This document shows positions 52,571 through 61,523 of a stretch of DNA of 64,000 bases, piece after piece. The stretch is from Kitasatospora herbaricolor. Lineage in GTDB: Bacteria; Actinomycetota; Actinomycetes; Streptomycetales; Streptomycetaceae. Position 1 is the stretch's first letter. Each line of letters opens with the position of its first letter. The DNA lies in assembly GCF_030813695.1 (NCBI RefSeq), contig NZ_JAUSVA010000002.1, positions 1,364,001 through 1,428,000 on the forward strand. The letters are read 5' to 3'. The notes under the pieces are model-generated. The model saw only the letters and a list, made by a program, of their open reading frames with translations, was not told the origin of the DNA and did no database searches. A program made the position numbers and the translations under genes.

Positions 52571-52917
52571 CTACTGGGAGAGGGAGCGGTGGTGGCATTC
52601 GAAGGGTTCAGGACCGCCTAGCAGTGGAGGCGGAGGCCGATCGGGGGGAGCGTGCTCGATGGCGTCGATGACGACTTCTGCGACGACGAGTAGGACTTGA
52701 CCGTCGATCTCTGTGTCCATGCCCCAGGCGCTGAGGTCGGTGCGGGCGCGCCGGCGGGCGGCGCCGGCGGATTCGGAGTGGTGGGCAACCTCCCAGACCG
52801 CTGGGGTTCTGCTCGGCGGTGAGCCGCCGGGCGGCTCGGGGGGGCGGTCGTGGAACCCGCCGCACCGTCGGCAAGGCCGGGCGGCGTGTCGGTGGGGATG
52901 GTGACGGTGGTGTCCAT
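52571..52917 (-). pseudogene. HATPase anti-sigma kinase relic (RsbW-like), frameshifted and truncated
   Basis: A proper start (ATG 52917 behind GAGGAG) leads into MDTTVTIPTDTPPGLADGAA. At a run of seven G/C (52838-52844) the frame shifts and continues PPGGSPPSRTPAVWEVAHHS, AGAARRRARTDLSAWGMDTE and VLLVVAEVVIDAIEHAPPD. This is the N-terminal part of a GHKL/HATPase anti-sigma kinase up to the Asn/Glu box, here DAIEHA instead of the usual NAVEHA/NAxxH. The nucleotide-binding glycine boxes are missing and the frame stops at 52571. Confidence 0.6.
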
Positions 52918-53443
52918 GGAAGGTCTCCTCTGCATGTCTTCCGCCACGAGGGGGTTGACACGGGAGCGGTCATCCGAAGTCGCATCTGCGAAAACCATGT
53001 CCTCCACCCTCACCCGGCAGGCCGACACGCACACCGGGGGTACTACGCGGAAACTACCTGTGCCTGCCGATGCGGGTATGAGTGAGCGCCGCCGGGCCGG
53101 TTCGCACGTGGTCCTGAGCACCTGCCCTGCGGCGTCCACGGGCCGGGCTGTCCAGGGCTGCGTCTCGTCACGGTCGAGGGTGTTGCCGTCCGCGTCGACT
53201 CGGCTGTGCGGCGGAGTCGCAGGCAGGTCCCTTCAAGTCGGCCCAATCTTCGCGAGGGGGCCCGGTCTCCCGGCAGCCCGGTACCCGGTCCCCGATCGCC
53301 GCCGTACGAACGAGGTGGCCTTCGCTCCGCCGACGCCTGTGTGACATTTTTCTGACCAACCGTCAGTAATCCGTCAGGCGTGCCCCGCTGCAGCACAGAG
53401 CACACCCCACCCCTGCTCACCGGCCCCACCGATCGGACCGAAA
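52918..53443. other. Gap upstream of the HATPase relic and GH27 fragment
   Basis: About 520 bases with no recognisable gene. The part just before 53444 is less GC-rich (TGACATTTTTCTGACC near 53343) and may be the former promoter of the alpha-galactosidase fragment. Confidence 0.35.
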
Positions 53444-53690
53444 ATGACCAACCCCCGCTCCACCACCCGGCGGCGCCTGGCCGCCACCGCCTCGGCCGCC
53501 CTCGTGGCCGCCACCACGCTCGTGGCCACCACCGCCCTCCAGGTCGTGTCCGCCCCGCCCGCGGCCGCCCTCGACAACCACCTCGGGCGCACCCCGCAGA
53601 TGGGGTGGAACAGTTGGAACAAGTTCCGCTGTGCCGTCACAGCTACCGACATCAAGGGTGCCGCGGATGCCATCGTCGCCAACACGACCG
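53444..53690 (+). pseudogene. GH27 alpha-galactosidase, N-terminal fragment
   Basis: From ATG 53444 a Sec/Tat-like signal peptide (TTRRRLAATASAALVAATTL) is followed by LDNHLGRTPQMGWNSWNKF, the diagnostic start of GH27 alpha-galactosidases, and ATDIKGAADAIVANTTGG. The next expected block (AAGYQYVNIDD-like) is absent, and the sequence changes to unrelated, arginine-rich text after about 83 residues. The catalytic aspartates are lost. It seems to be a breakpoint rather than a window edge or a frameshift. Confidence 0.7.
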
Positions 53691-54104
53691 GGGGCGGGGC
53701 CGCATCGGCCGCGCCCCTCCGAGCGCCGCTCGACCCTGTGATCGCCATGACGCTGCCACTCCCTGACGATCCGTCCGCCATTTCGTGGCCCGCAACGGCG
53801 CTCCCGGTCTCCCGGTCGGCCATGACTTGCACCCCAGGTCGATCACGATCGAAAAGTGGTTCACCGGGCAGCCGAGACTGCGAGGTGTCCGGCAGCGCGG
53901 AGCTCTCCGCCACCACGGCCGGGTCGGACAGGCATTCGCGCTCGGCGGCTCACCTTCGACACGGTCGGCGAAACGCGACCGTCGACCTCGCGATCGCCGG
54001 GCAGCGGTCCTCGACGAGTCCGGCGGTTCGTCGTCCGGCACCGGGTCGGACCCTCGCGCCGGTCTCCGTTGCCCGCCCAGGGGCAGGCGGTCTAGCCTGC
54101 GGGT
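53691..54104. other. Unassigned sequence between the GH27 breakpoint and the LuxR regulator
   Basis: No frame here has a recognisable domain. Partly protein-like strings occur on the plus strand (such as PGLPVGHDLHPRSITIEKW at about 53803) and may be debris of another gene. The regulator start at 54105 has no long untranslated leader of note. Confidence 0.3.
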
Positions 54105-56513
54105 ATGGGTGAGTCCGAACGGCGGAGCCGGGGCGCGGCCAACGCCGGTCTTCCCGCCGAACTGACCAGCTTCGTCGGGCGCAGGCGGGAGATCGCCGAG
54201 GTGAGAGGCCTGCTGTCCACCGCCCGCGTGGTGACCCTGCTAGGCCCGGGCGGTATCGGCAAGACACGGCTGGCACTGCGGGTCGCCGACCAGGTCCGTA
54301 GGGCGTTCACGGAGGGGGTCGCGTTCGTCGACCTCGCTCCGGTGCGGGACGCGGACCTGCTCGCCTACACGGTCAGCGATGCCCTGAACATCGCGAGCCG
54401 TAGTCCGCACGACCAGGTGGACGTCATCACGGACTTCCTGCGGGACCGGCAGACGCTGCTGGTGCTCGACAACTGCGAACACCTGGTTGACGCCTGCGCG
54501 GATCTGGTCAACACCGTGCTCCGCGCCGCCCCCGACGTGCGGGTGTTGGCCACGAGCCGGCAGCGTCTCGGAGTCACGGGGGAACGCCTGTGGCAGGTGC
54601 CGCCGCTGGCCGTACCGGATCCGGACCGAACCGGTCAGCCCGCCGCCGTCCCGGAGTCCGAAGCGCTGGCGCTGTTCGCCGCACGGGCCGCGACGGTGAG
54701 CGACTTCGTCCTCACCGAGGACAACTGGCCCGAGGTGTCGCGGCTGTGCCGCAGGATGGACGGCCTGCCGCTGGCCATCGAACTAGCCGCGGCCGGCACC
54801 AGGGTCCTCTCCCCCGGCGACATCCTGGAGCGGCTCGACGGCAGGGTCCGCATCCTCGCCTCCACCGACCGTGGTGCACCCTCCCGCCACCGCACCCTGG
54901 GGGCGGTCGTGGACGGGAGCTACGACCTGTGCTCACCGCAGGAACGGCTCCTGTGGTCCCGGATGTCCGTCTTCGCCCGCGGCTTCACCCTGCCCGCCGC
55001 CGAGCAGGTCTGCAGCGACGAGAGCATTCCCCCCGACACCGTCCTCGACCTGGTCACCGGCCTGGTCGACAAGTCGATCCTGATTCCCGAACGGCATCCC
55101 ACCGAGATCCACTACCGCCTCCTGGACACCCTCGCCCGCTACGGCCGGGACCGGCTCCGCGAAGCCGGTGAGGAGGACGCCGTCCGCCGCCGCCACCGGG
55201 ACTTCTACGCCGCCATGTCCACACGGTTCTCCACCGAGTGGTTCGGCCCCGGCCAGGTCGAGCAGGCCCGGCGGATGCGGGCGGAGCACGCCAACCTGCG
55301 GGCCGCCCTGGACCACTGCCTCACCACACCCGGCGAGGGCCGGGCCGGTTTGGTCATGGCAACCGACCTCATCCACTACTGGGTGGCATGCGGGCACATC
55401 ACCGAGGGCCGGCACTGGCTCGAGCGGGCACTCGCCCTCAACCCCCAACCCACCCCGGAACGGGCCAGCGGGCTGCGCCGGCTCGGTTCCATCGCCGCGA
55501 GACAGGGCGACGCGGCCACCGCCGTCCCTGCGCTGGAGGAGTGCCGGGCCATCGCCCGTCGACTGGGAGACGGCGTCCTGGACGCGGAGGCCATGGCCAT
55601 GCTCGGGCAGGCCGCCATCACCGCAGGAGACCCCGAAGCGGGTCTTCCCTACCTGCAGGAGTCGGCCGAGCGCCTGCGCCGGCTACACCACCCACCGGAG
55701 CAGTACATCTATCTCCCGCTCCTCGTAGCCCTGGCCAAGCTCCAGCTCGGCGCATTCGACCAGGCGGCCGTAGCGGCCGAGGAGGCCTGCCGGCTCTGCT
55801 CCCGGTCCGGCGACCGCTGGTACCTGGCCGCGGCCCTCCTCCACATCGGATACGCCGAGATCGGCCGGGGCAATCCGGCCGCAGCCGCCGCGTACGCCGT
55901 CCGAGCCATGGACATTGCCCACGACTTCGACGACCCCACGACCGTCGGTCTGGCACTGCTCTGCCTGGCTTATACCGCCATGGCGACCGGAGATCACCGA
56001 CGCGGCGCCGTGCTCACGGGAATCTGCCGCGGCATCTGGCAGCAGGCCGGCATGTCTCTCGGCATCGCGGCCCTCTTCAGCCCGACGATGCAGCCACTCG
56101 AAGCCGCGGCCAGCGCCGAACTCGGCGAAACCGAATTCCGGGGCGCAGTGGCCTACGGCACCGGGCTCGACCTCGACCAGGCCGTCGCGTTCGCGCACGG
56201 CGCCGACAGCGCGGCCATGGACCGGCCCGGCCGGAGTGACAGTCCGCTGACCAGACGCGAACGGCAGGTCGCGGATCTCGTGGCCGAGGGCCTGTCGAAC
56301 AAGCAGATAGCGGCCGACCTGGTCATCTCCCAGCGCACCGCCGAAGGCCACATCGAGCACATCCTCACCAAGCTCGGCTTCTCCTCCCGCACACAGATCG
56401 CCGCCTGGGTCGTCCGGACCGCAAACACCGTGCAGCATCCCCCCGCGAGGCACCAGAGGGCGTCGCCACCTCCGGCGGCCGGTACCCCGCTGCCTCCGGG
56501 CCAGCACACCTGA
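54105..56513 (+). CDS. LuxR-family regulator with AfsR/NB-ARC-like ATPase and TPR-like repeats
   Basis: This 802-residue cytoplasmic regulator has an N-terminal STAND-type ATPase. TSFVGRRREIAEVRGLL leads to Walker A GPGGIGKTR (residues 47-55), with Walker B QTLLVLDNCEHLVDAC and the sensor-like RVLATSRQRLGV and DGLPLAIELAA. A long middle region of helical repeats follows (residues about 380-690). The C-terminal LuxR helix-turn-helix reads LTRRERQVADLVAEGLSNKQ, IAADLVISQRTAEGHIEHIL. Proteins of this layout activate specialised metabolism or catabolic genes on ligand binding; the target is not evident from the relic-filled neighbourhood. Confidence 0.9.
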   Translation: MGESERRSRGAANAGLPAELTSFVGRRREIAEVRGLLSTARVVTLLGPGGIGKTRLALRVADQVRRAFTEGVAFVDLAPVRDADLLAYTVSDALNIASRSPHDQVDVITDFLRDRQTLLVLDNCEHLVDACADLVNTVLRAAPDVRVLATSRQRLGVTGERLWQVPPLAVPDPDRTGQPAAVPESEALALFAARAATVSDFVLTEDNWPEVSRLCRRMDGLPLAIELAAAGTRVLSPGDILERLDGRVRILASTDRGAPSRHRTLGAVVDGSYDLCSPQERLLWSRMSVFARGFTLPAAEQVCSDESIPPDTVLDLVTGLVDKSILIPERHPTEIHYRLLDTLARYGRDRLREAGEEDAVRRRHRDFYAAMSTRFSTEWFGPGQVEQARRMRAEHANLRAALDHCLTTPGEGRAGLVMATDLIHYWVACGHITEGRHWLERALALNPQPTPERASGLRRLGSIAARQGDAATAVPALEECRAIARRLGDGVLDAEAMAMLGQAAITAGDPEAGLPYLQESAERLRRLHHPPEQYIYLPLLVALAKLQLGAFDQAAVAAEEACRLCSRSGDRWYLAAALLHIGYAEIGRGNPAAAAAYAVRAMDIAHDFDDPTTVGLALLCLAYTAMATGDHRRGAVLTGICRGIWQQAGMSLGIAALFSPTMQPLEAAASAELGETEFRGAVAYGTGLDLDQAVAFAHGADSAAMDRPGRSDSPLTRRERQVADLVAEGLSNKQIAADLVISQRTAEGHIEHILTKLGFSSRTQIAAWVVRTANTVQHPPARHQRASPPPAAGTPLPPGQHT

Positions 56514-57731
56514 GGGCGATCGAGGGCGTTGAAACGCGGGCGGGGTCTGTCCATTGAACGGCTGTGTCCCGCAATCGGCGGTAGCGCTGTGTAGTGGTCA
56601 CTGGATGAGGATGGGTGGCGTAGCAGGGGGAACGCGGCTCGGCCGTGCATCTGTCTCATGATCCGTTTGGTTCGCGTGTCGGTGCCTCGCGTCCTGGCCC
56701 CCGTGCCGCACACCATCGGAGGCCAGGCTGAATCAGCCGGAACTCCTGACAAAACCGATTGCCCCGACGCTCTCACCATCACATGTTTGCGTCAACATCA
56801 CAATGGTGCAAGTGATCGTGAGGTCCCGCTGTTCTCCCTGCACTGCGACCCGGCGCGGGGGTCCGGGTCCGCTGCAGGTGGGAGACGCGGCCCGCCGGTT
56901 GGTGGTGTCGACCATCCTGATGGGGGGTGGATTCCTGGCCGTCCGGTCCTGCCGCTGAGTGGTCGCGGAGGCCAGCTGCGCCGTCCGGGCAGCGGCGGTC
57001 CCAGCCTGCTCGCCCCGGCCAGCCCTCAGCGGTGCCGCCGTCCGTTTGTTCCGAGGCACCCTCGTCGCACTGCGGCTTGCGCCCATCCGTCCCGGCCTTT
57101 CGGTGGCCGGGAGAGGTGACTTCGGGTCGACATCCTGGCGGGGCGGCGCGGCCCCGCTCCTGCCGCCGGCCGGGGCGCCCCTTCACCTTCAGGTGGCCCA
57201 GGTCGGCGAGCCGGGGAGTGGAGATGTCCTGCAGGGCGCAGATGACCGCGCTGAACTCTCGGCCGATCGCACGGCGCCAGCAGGCCAGCTCCCGCAGCAG
57301 AGTCGCACCGCTCCGTCGCCCGCGGCCGGCGGACCGGCGTTGAAGCCGCGGCCCCGCTCGCGGCTCGGCCGGCAGATCCTCGTCCAGGCTCTCGAAGGCG
57401 TCCCGCCACCTCTCCGGCCGCTACCCGTACACCTTCAGCACGGCATGCGGCGCGCCATGGACGGCGGCCTGGTGCGGGGAACGCGGACGGTGTCGGCCGG
57501 CACCCGGTCCGCACCCGGTCGAGGGTCCGGCGACTGCCTCGCCCGGTCGGCGAAGCATTCGTCGGAGTCCTCGGCCCCGGCTACGATCCGCGACTGCCGG
57601 GCGGTAGAACCGCAGGTCGGCAGAGTAGGCTGAAACTAACCGTCACCGCGGCCGGGAGGACGGCCGGCGGCGCGTCCGGGCGACATCGTTGCCGGCGCGT
57701 CCGGGGCTGCGCGCGACGTGACGGTGCTCAA
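56514..57731. other. 1.2 kb without recognisable gene
   Basis: Many short frames exist, none with a domain. A 52-codon frame starting near 56802 and a reverse-strand stretch around 57200-57410 (FSAVICALQDISTPRLADLG) are partly protein-like, but neither has a convincing start and family. The segment is probably decayed DNA. Confidence 0.35.
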
Positions 57732-57793
57732 GGCCGCGGTGTAGCCGCGGCCACCAGGAACGTTTCAGCCGTCTCGGAGGGGCGGAACGTTCC
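57732..57793 (+). promoter_or_regulatory. Two dyads upstream of the orphan binding-protein gene
   Basis: GGCCGCGG-TGTAG-CCGCGGCC (57732-57752) is an 8-bp hairpin. It is followed by the perfect inverted repeat GGAACGTT (57757-57764) and AACGTTCC (57786-57793) with a 21-base spacer. They end about 50 bases before the GTG start. They could be a terminator of an earlier unit plus an operator, or a leader structure. Confidence 0.4.
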
Positions 57794-57841
57794 GAGAGAC
57801 CTCCAAGCCCTTCCGAAGGCACGCGTCCGAAGGCAGGCATC

Positions 57842-58984
57842 GTGGCTGTTTCTCCTCGGCGTCGCGCGTACGCCGTCGCCGCGTGCCTCTGTGCCGTGGC
57901 CCTGGGGCTCGGCGGCAGCGGCTTGGTCAGGGCTGGGCAGCCGGTGGCTCCGGACCGGGCCGCGTCCGCCCAGGCCGCGGGTGGGATGGACGCACTGATC
58001 AGCGCCGCGAAGGCGGAGGGCCGGCTCACCACGAGCGCCCTGCTGCCCCACTGGGCGGGCTACGGGGCTCTGATGGACGGATTCGCCCAGAAGTACGGCA
58101 TCAAGGTCGTCGACGACAATCCGGACGGCAACAGCCAGCAGGAGATCGACGACGTCAAGCGCCTCAAGGGGCAGCCGCAGGCACCCGACGTGCTCGACCT
58201 CGGGGAGGTCTTCGCCCAGTCCGCGGTGCGGGAGGGTCTGCTGGCCCCGTACCGCACCGTCGTGTACGACCAGATCCCGTCCTCCCAGAAGGACGGCAAG
58301 GCCCGCTGGGTCAACAGTTACAGCGGCTACGTCTCCATCGGCTGCGACGCCAACCGCGTCAAGACCTGCCCCGTCTCCTTCAACGACCTGCTCAAGCCCG
58401 AGTACAAGGGCATGGTCGCGCTGACCGGCAAGCCGGCGACCGCCGCGTCGGCCTTCGCGGCCGTGTACGCGGCCGCCCTGGCGAACGGCGGCTCGTTCGA
58501 CAACATCCAGCCGGGGATCGACTTCTTCGCCGACCTGGACAAGGCCGGAAACTACAACCGCGCCAACGCCTCGGTCAGCGCGATCGCCGGCGGCCAGACA
58601 CCGATCGCCATCGAGTGGGACTTCCTCAACCTCCAGCACGCCGACGAGCTCAAGAAGTCGGGCGTGCAGTGGAAGGTCTCCATCCCGTTCGACGGCAGCT
58701 TCTCCCAGAGCTACGCGCAGGCCGTCAACAAGGACGCCCCGCACCCCGCCGCGGCCCGCCTCTGGGAGGAGTACCTCGCCGGCCCGGAGGGCCAGAACCT
58801 GCGGCTGGTGGACTTCGCCCGCCCGGTGCTGATGGACGCGATGGCGAAGAACGGCACTCTCGACACCGCACTCGCCGGCGGACTGCCGACCGTCGAGGGT
58901 ACGCCCACCTTCCCGACGGAGGCGCAACTGGCCAAGGCGCACGAGACCGTCCGGACCAACTGGCCCACGGCCGTGCTCGGCTGA
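57842..58984 (+). CDS. Orphan ABC transporter substrate-binding protein (iron/polyamine/thiamine-type family 1)
   Basis: This 380-residue exported binding protein has an N-terminal signal (RRRAYAVAACLCAVALGLGG) without a clear lipobox. The mature part has ALISAAKAEGRLTTSALLPH, QQEIDDVKRLKGQPQAPDVL and GQTPIAIEWDFLNLQHADEL, as in the FbpA/PotD/ThiB-like group that binds ferric ions, polyamines, phosphonates or thiamine. No permease or ATPase genes follow, where they would normally sit; relics and IS fragments are found instead. It may therefore be orphaned by deletion, or serve a transporter elsewhere. GTG 57842 is the likely start. Confidence 0.8.
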   Translation: MAVSPRRRAYAVAACLCAVALGLGGSGLVRAGQPVAPDRAASAQAAGGMDALISAAKAEGRLTTSALLPHWAGYGALMDGFAQKYGIKVVDDNPDGNSQQEIDDVKRLKGQPQAPDVLDLGEVFAQSAVREGLLAPYRTVVYDQIPSSQKDGKARWVNSYSGYVSIGCDANRVKTCPVSFNDLLKPEYKGMVALTGKPATAASAFAAVYAAALANGGSFDNIQPGIDFFADLDKAGNYNRANASVSAIAGGQTPIAIEWDFLNLQHADELKKSGVQWKVSIPFDGSFSQSYAQAVNKDAPHPAAARLWEEYLAGPEGQNLRLVDFARPVLMDAMAKNGTLDTALAGGLPTVEGTPTFPTEAQLAKAHETVRTNWPTAVLG

Positions 58985-59257
58985 CCGACCCGACGGACCG
59001 GGCACGGTCAGTCCGACGCGATGTCATGACCGGCCGGCCGGCGGGCCCCGGACGTGGGTGCGTGCAGGAACCGCGCCGGCGGTGGTCCCTGGCCCGGTCC
59101 GTGTACGGTGCCGGGCGTGCCGGCGCCCGGCGAATCGATCCCAGGCCGCAGCCCCCTCGGTCGTGTTCATCCGGCTGATGTCGAGCACGCTGGCGTGCAG
59201 GGCCTGTACGAGCTGGTCCGTTGCCAGCCGCTCACCACTGCTCGCGTGGCGCAGCAA

Positions 59258-59332
59258 CTGTCGGCGACGGCCGAAAGCGGGTTCTGGATCACTGAAAGTG
59301 ATCCAGAACCACGGTTCGCGCGCCACCGACAG
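59258..59332. repeat. Head-to-head ISL3 end palindrome
   Basis: GGTTCTGGATCACT (59280-59293) and AGTGATCCAGAACC (59297-59310) form a perfect 14-bp inverted repeat with a 3-base centre. Each arm equals the left end of the ISL3 element at 35208. Symmetry continues imperfectly outward: CTGTCGGCGACGG on one side and, reversed, CTGTCGGTGGCGC on the other, and the same CTGTCGGCGACGG precedes the ISL3 end at 35189. It may be an excision or circular-junction footprint, or a tiny non-autonomous element. Confidence 0.7.
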
Positions 59333-59429
59333 CAACTCGGTCCAGAGAATCTGGCATACGATCCTTACGTAGGGAGAACCACGAGCGGTGGCAGCATCAC
59401 GTGAAACGCTGATGAACTCCGTTAGCGTG

Positions 59430-59570
59430 CCGTCCGCAAGGCCCCGCTCGAGTCGACGCCCAGTGGCGCATGTCGCCTGCAATCTCGGCGTCCACGGGGA
59501 AGCGCTGCGGTCCTGGGCCCGCCAGACCTACGCCGGCGGGCGCGACGACCGCCTGAGCAGCTCGGAACTC
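59430..59570 (+). pseudogene. IS3-family OrfA relic
   Basis: The plus strand reads RRPVAHVACNLGVHGEALRS, then WARQTYAGGRDDRLSSSEL. This matches the helix-turn-helix and leucine-zipper start of IS3-family OrfA proteins (pattern vaqvArdLGvhxexLRxWvrqa). Neither the start of OrfA nor any OrfB sequence is present. Confidence 0.5.
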
Positions 59571-59907
59571 GGCTCGTCCGACACGGCAACCTTCCGTGGA
59601 TGTACCTACAGGCTCACGGCCGGCCCGACCGGTGGATGCGGGGGACGGACGTTCTTCGGACCGTCAATATGCGGCCCCACCTCCGAGGGTGCATCGCTGC
59701 CTGCTCGCCCGGGCCTCAGGGCAGGCCCCGCCGCGGTCGCGCACCGCGTGCGGTCAACCCGGCGTGACCAGCTGGTCCACCGTCCGGCCGAGCCGCGGGA
59801 CCATGCCCGCGTGACCCGCACCCCGCACCCCGTACCCCGCACACCAGCCTTCCCCAGCTCCGCGCCGCCTGCGCGTAGGACGCGGACCGCCTTCCGGTGC
59901 GCCTGCG
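59571..59907. other. Gap without recognisable gene
   Basis: About 340 bases between the IS3 fragment and the glycosyltransferase fragment. No frame shows a domain, and no terminator or repeat was noticed. Confidence 0.3.
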
Positions 59908-60296
59908 CTACACGATCGGGGGGCGGCCCGCGCGGGTGAGGCGCCAGGCGGTGCGCCAGGACATCGGGCGGCGTTCTCCGTGGCCACCGCGCAGGCCCTG
60001 GTGGAACCCCGAGGCCCAGGTGGCCAGGGCCTTGCGGTCCCGGGTCCTGGCCACAGTGATCAGCACCCATACCGTCAGGTAGACGGGGATGAGCACGGCG
60101 GGGAGACGTCGGTAGGCGATCCAGACGCGATTACGGGCGACCAGGCGCAGGTAGAGGGTGTGGCGGGCGGGGTCGCTTGCGGGGTGGTGGACGACGATCC
60201 CGGGGGCGTACCAGCCGTTGTATCCGAGGTCGGCCAGACGCCAGCAGAGGTCCAAACCCCAAGGTCCAGCGGGGCCTCGCCCGCGACGGAAGGGAG
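59908..60296 (-). pseudogene. Family 2 glycosyltransferase, C-terminal fragment
   Basis: The reverse strand reads WGLDLCWRLADLGYNGWYAP, GIVVHHPASDPARHTLYLRL, NRVWIAYRRLPAVLIPVYLT and ends near RLTRAGRPPIV. The D-LCWRL-DLGY-(x)-Y-P-(x)-VVHH pattern is the acceptor-site end of GT2 enzymes, followed by a C-terminal membrane-like helix. The DXD-containing N-terminal half is missing; upstream sequence is unrelated. Confidence 0.65.
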
Positions 60297-60383
60297 GCTG
60301 CTGCCGGATGAGCGGCGTGCGTCGGCCGGGCGGGGTCGGTGGCCGGTTGCGGGAATATCGGTAGTGAGGGGAGGAGGCGGGTG

Positions 60384-60801
60384 ATGGCTGCGGTACGGGT
60401 CGATGTCGCGTACGCGCTGGTGAGTGACGAGGGCGGGGAGCGGGTGCTGCTGGTGCGCAACCGGGACACCTGGAGTCTGCCGGGCGGCCGGCGGGAGGGC
60501 GGCGAGAGCCTCGCGGAGGCAGCTGTGCGCGAGACCAAGGAGGAAGCCGGCGTCGTCGTCGAGGCGGGGCGCGGTGGTGCACGTCGGCGAACGGATCGAC
60601 GGCGAGCTGCACGACTTGTTCGTCGTCTTCCGTGTCACGTTGGTTTCGGGCACACCGTCGGCCCCTCACTTCGACGAGGACGTGTCCGAGGTGGCCTGGG
60701 TGCCCGTGGCGCGGGCCGGCGAGCTGATGCCGTGGTACGCCGGCGGGGTCCAGGCGCTGTTGGCGGCGGGTGGCGCCGGTTACGGCACCACCCGCCGGTG
60801 A
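60384..60801 (+). pseudogene. Nudix hydrolase, frameshifted near 60567
   Basis: The gene starts ATG 60384 after GGGGAGGAGG and encodes a Nudix pyrophosphatase. LVRNRDTWSLPGGRREGGES leads into the Nudix box (GGRREGGES...VRETKEEAGV). Right after VVVEAG the frame shifts at a GGGG run and continues AVVHVGERIDGELHDLFVVF, FDEDVSEVAWVPVARAGELM to a TGA at 60801. Removing one base restores a full-length product of about 138 residues. The catalytic box itself is intact, so an assembly error cannot be excluded. Confidence 0.75.
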
Positions 60802-60892
60802 ACCCGGCCCACGTCGCGCGGTGGTCCGACCTGGGCCGGGTGGCGGTGGAGAATTTCCGTAAACCCCTGGTGGCGGCTCTCGCGATGGGGTG

Positions 60893-61246
60893 ATGATGAT
60901 CGCCTCGAACCCGTACGACGACGGGATGCTCGTGGCTCTGCCCCAACTGTCCGCCGAGGTCCGCGCAGCGGCGCTGGACAAGGCGATGGCCGTGCGCCGC
61001 GAGCGCGGCGAGATCCTGGGCTCGCTCAAGAGCGGCGCCGTCTCGCTGCCGGATGTTCTGGACCGCGAGGACACCGTCGTCGGGAAGACCTCGGTGCGCC
61101 GTCTGCTGGAGGCCCTGCCGGGCATCGGCAAGGTCCGCGCCGACAAGCTGATGGCCGAGGTCGGGATCTCCGACAGTCGCCGCGTCCAGGGCCTGGGCCC
61201 GCGCCAGCGCGAACGCCTTCTCGAACTCCTGGCATCCCAGGGGTGA
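60893..61246 (+). CDS. Actinobacterial integration host factor (mIHF-like)
   Basis: This 117-residue DNA-binding protein matches the actinobacterial IHF family: ALPQLSAEVRAAALDKAMAV, a long N-terminal helix; RGEILGSLKSGAVSLPDVLD; then the helix-two-turns-helix RRLLEALPGIGKVRADKLMA and EVGISDSRRVQGLGPRQRER. Family members bend DNA and support nucleoid organisation. The housekeeping copy in streptomycetes is usually next to gmk and rpoZ, which are not here, so this is probably an additional paralogue. GTG at 60890 or ATG at 60893/60896 could start it. Confidence 0.85.
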   Translation: MMIASNPYDDGMLVALPQLSAEVRAAALDKAMAVRRERGEILGSLKSGAVSLPDVLDREDTVVGKTSVRRLLEALPGIGKVRADKLMAEVGISDSRRVQGLGPRQRERLLELLASQG

Positions 61247-61523
61247 TCGACCCCGTGGCAGAGGTCCCCGGCCCCGCCTCGCACTGTTCCTGCTCTTGCA
61301 GTGTCTGCGACCGGCCGATCGAACAAGGTGGCTCCACCAGGTGTGGATCTCCCTGCGGGTGGCGGCGGCGATGCCGGAGCGCTACTTGACCGCAAACGCG
61401 GAGTGACGCCGTGCAGGGGCCGCCCACCGCTGGCCAGGAGACGTTCCGTCAGGACACGAAGGGATCAGGGCTGCCCCGGAGCGCGGGTGGGGAGGTGCGC
61501 TCCGGGGCTGTGGGCGGTGCCGG

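Noticed and set aside
56802..56960. 52-codon plus frame with an N-terminal cysteine cluster, looked at as a possible small peptide or RiPP precursor
   Set aside because: No modification enzyme genes nearby, no clear ribosome binding site, and it lies in a decayed region.
57700..57841. Possible thiamine riboswitch before the binding-protein gene
   Set aside because: The conserved CTGAGA and ACCTGATCTGGATAATGCC-like strings are absent; only simple dyads are present.
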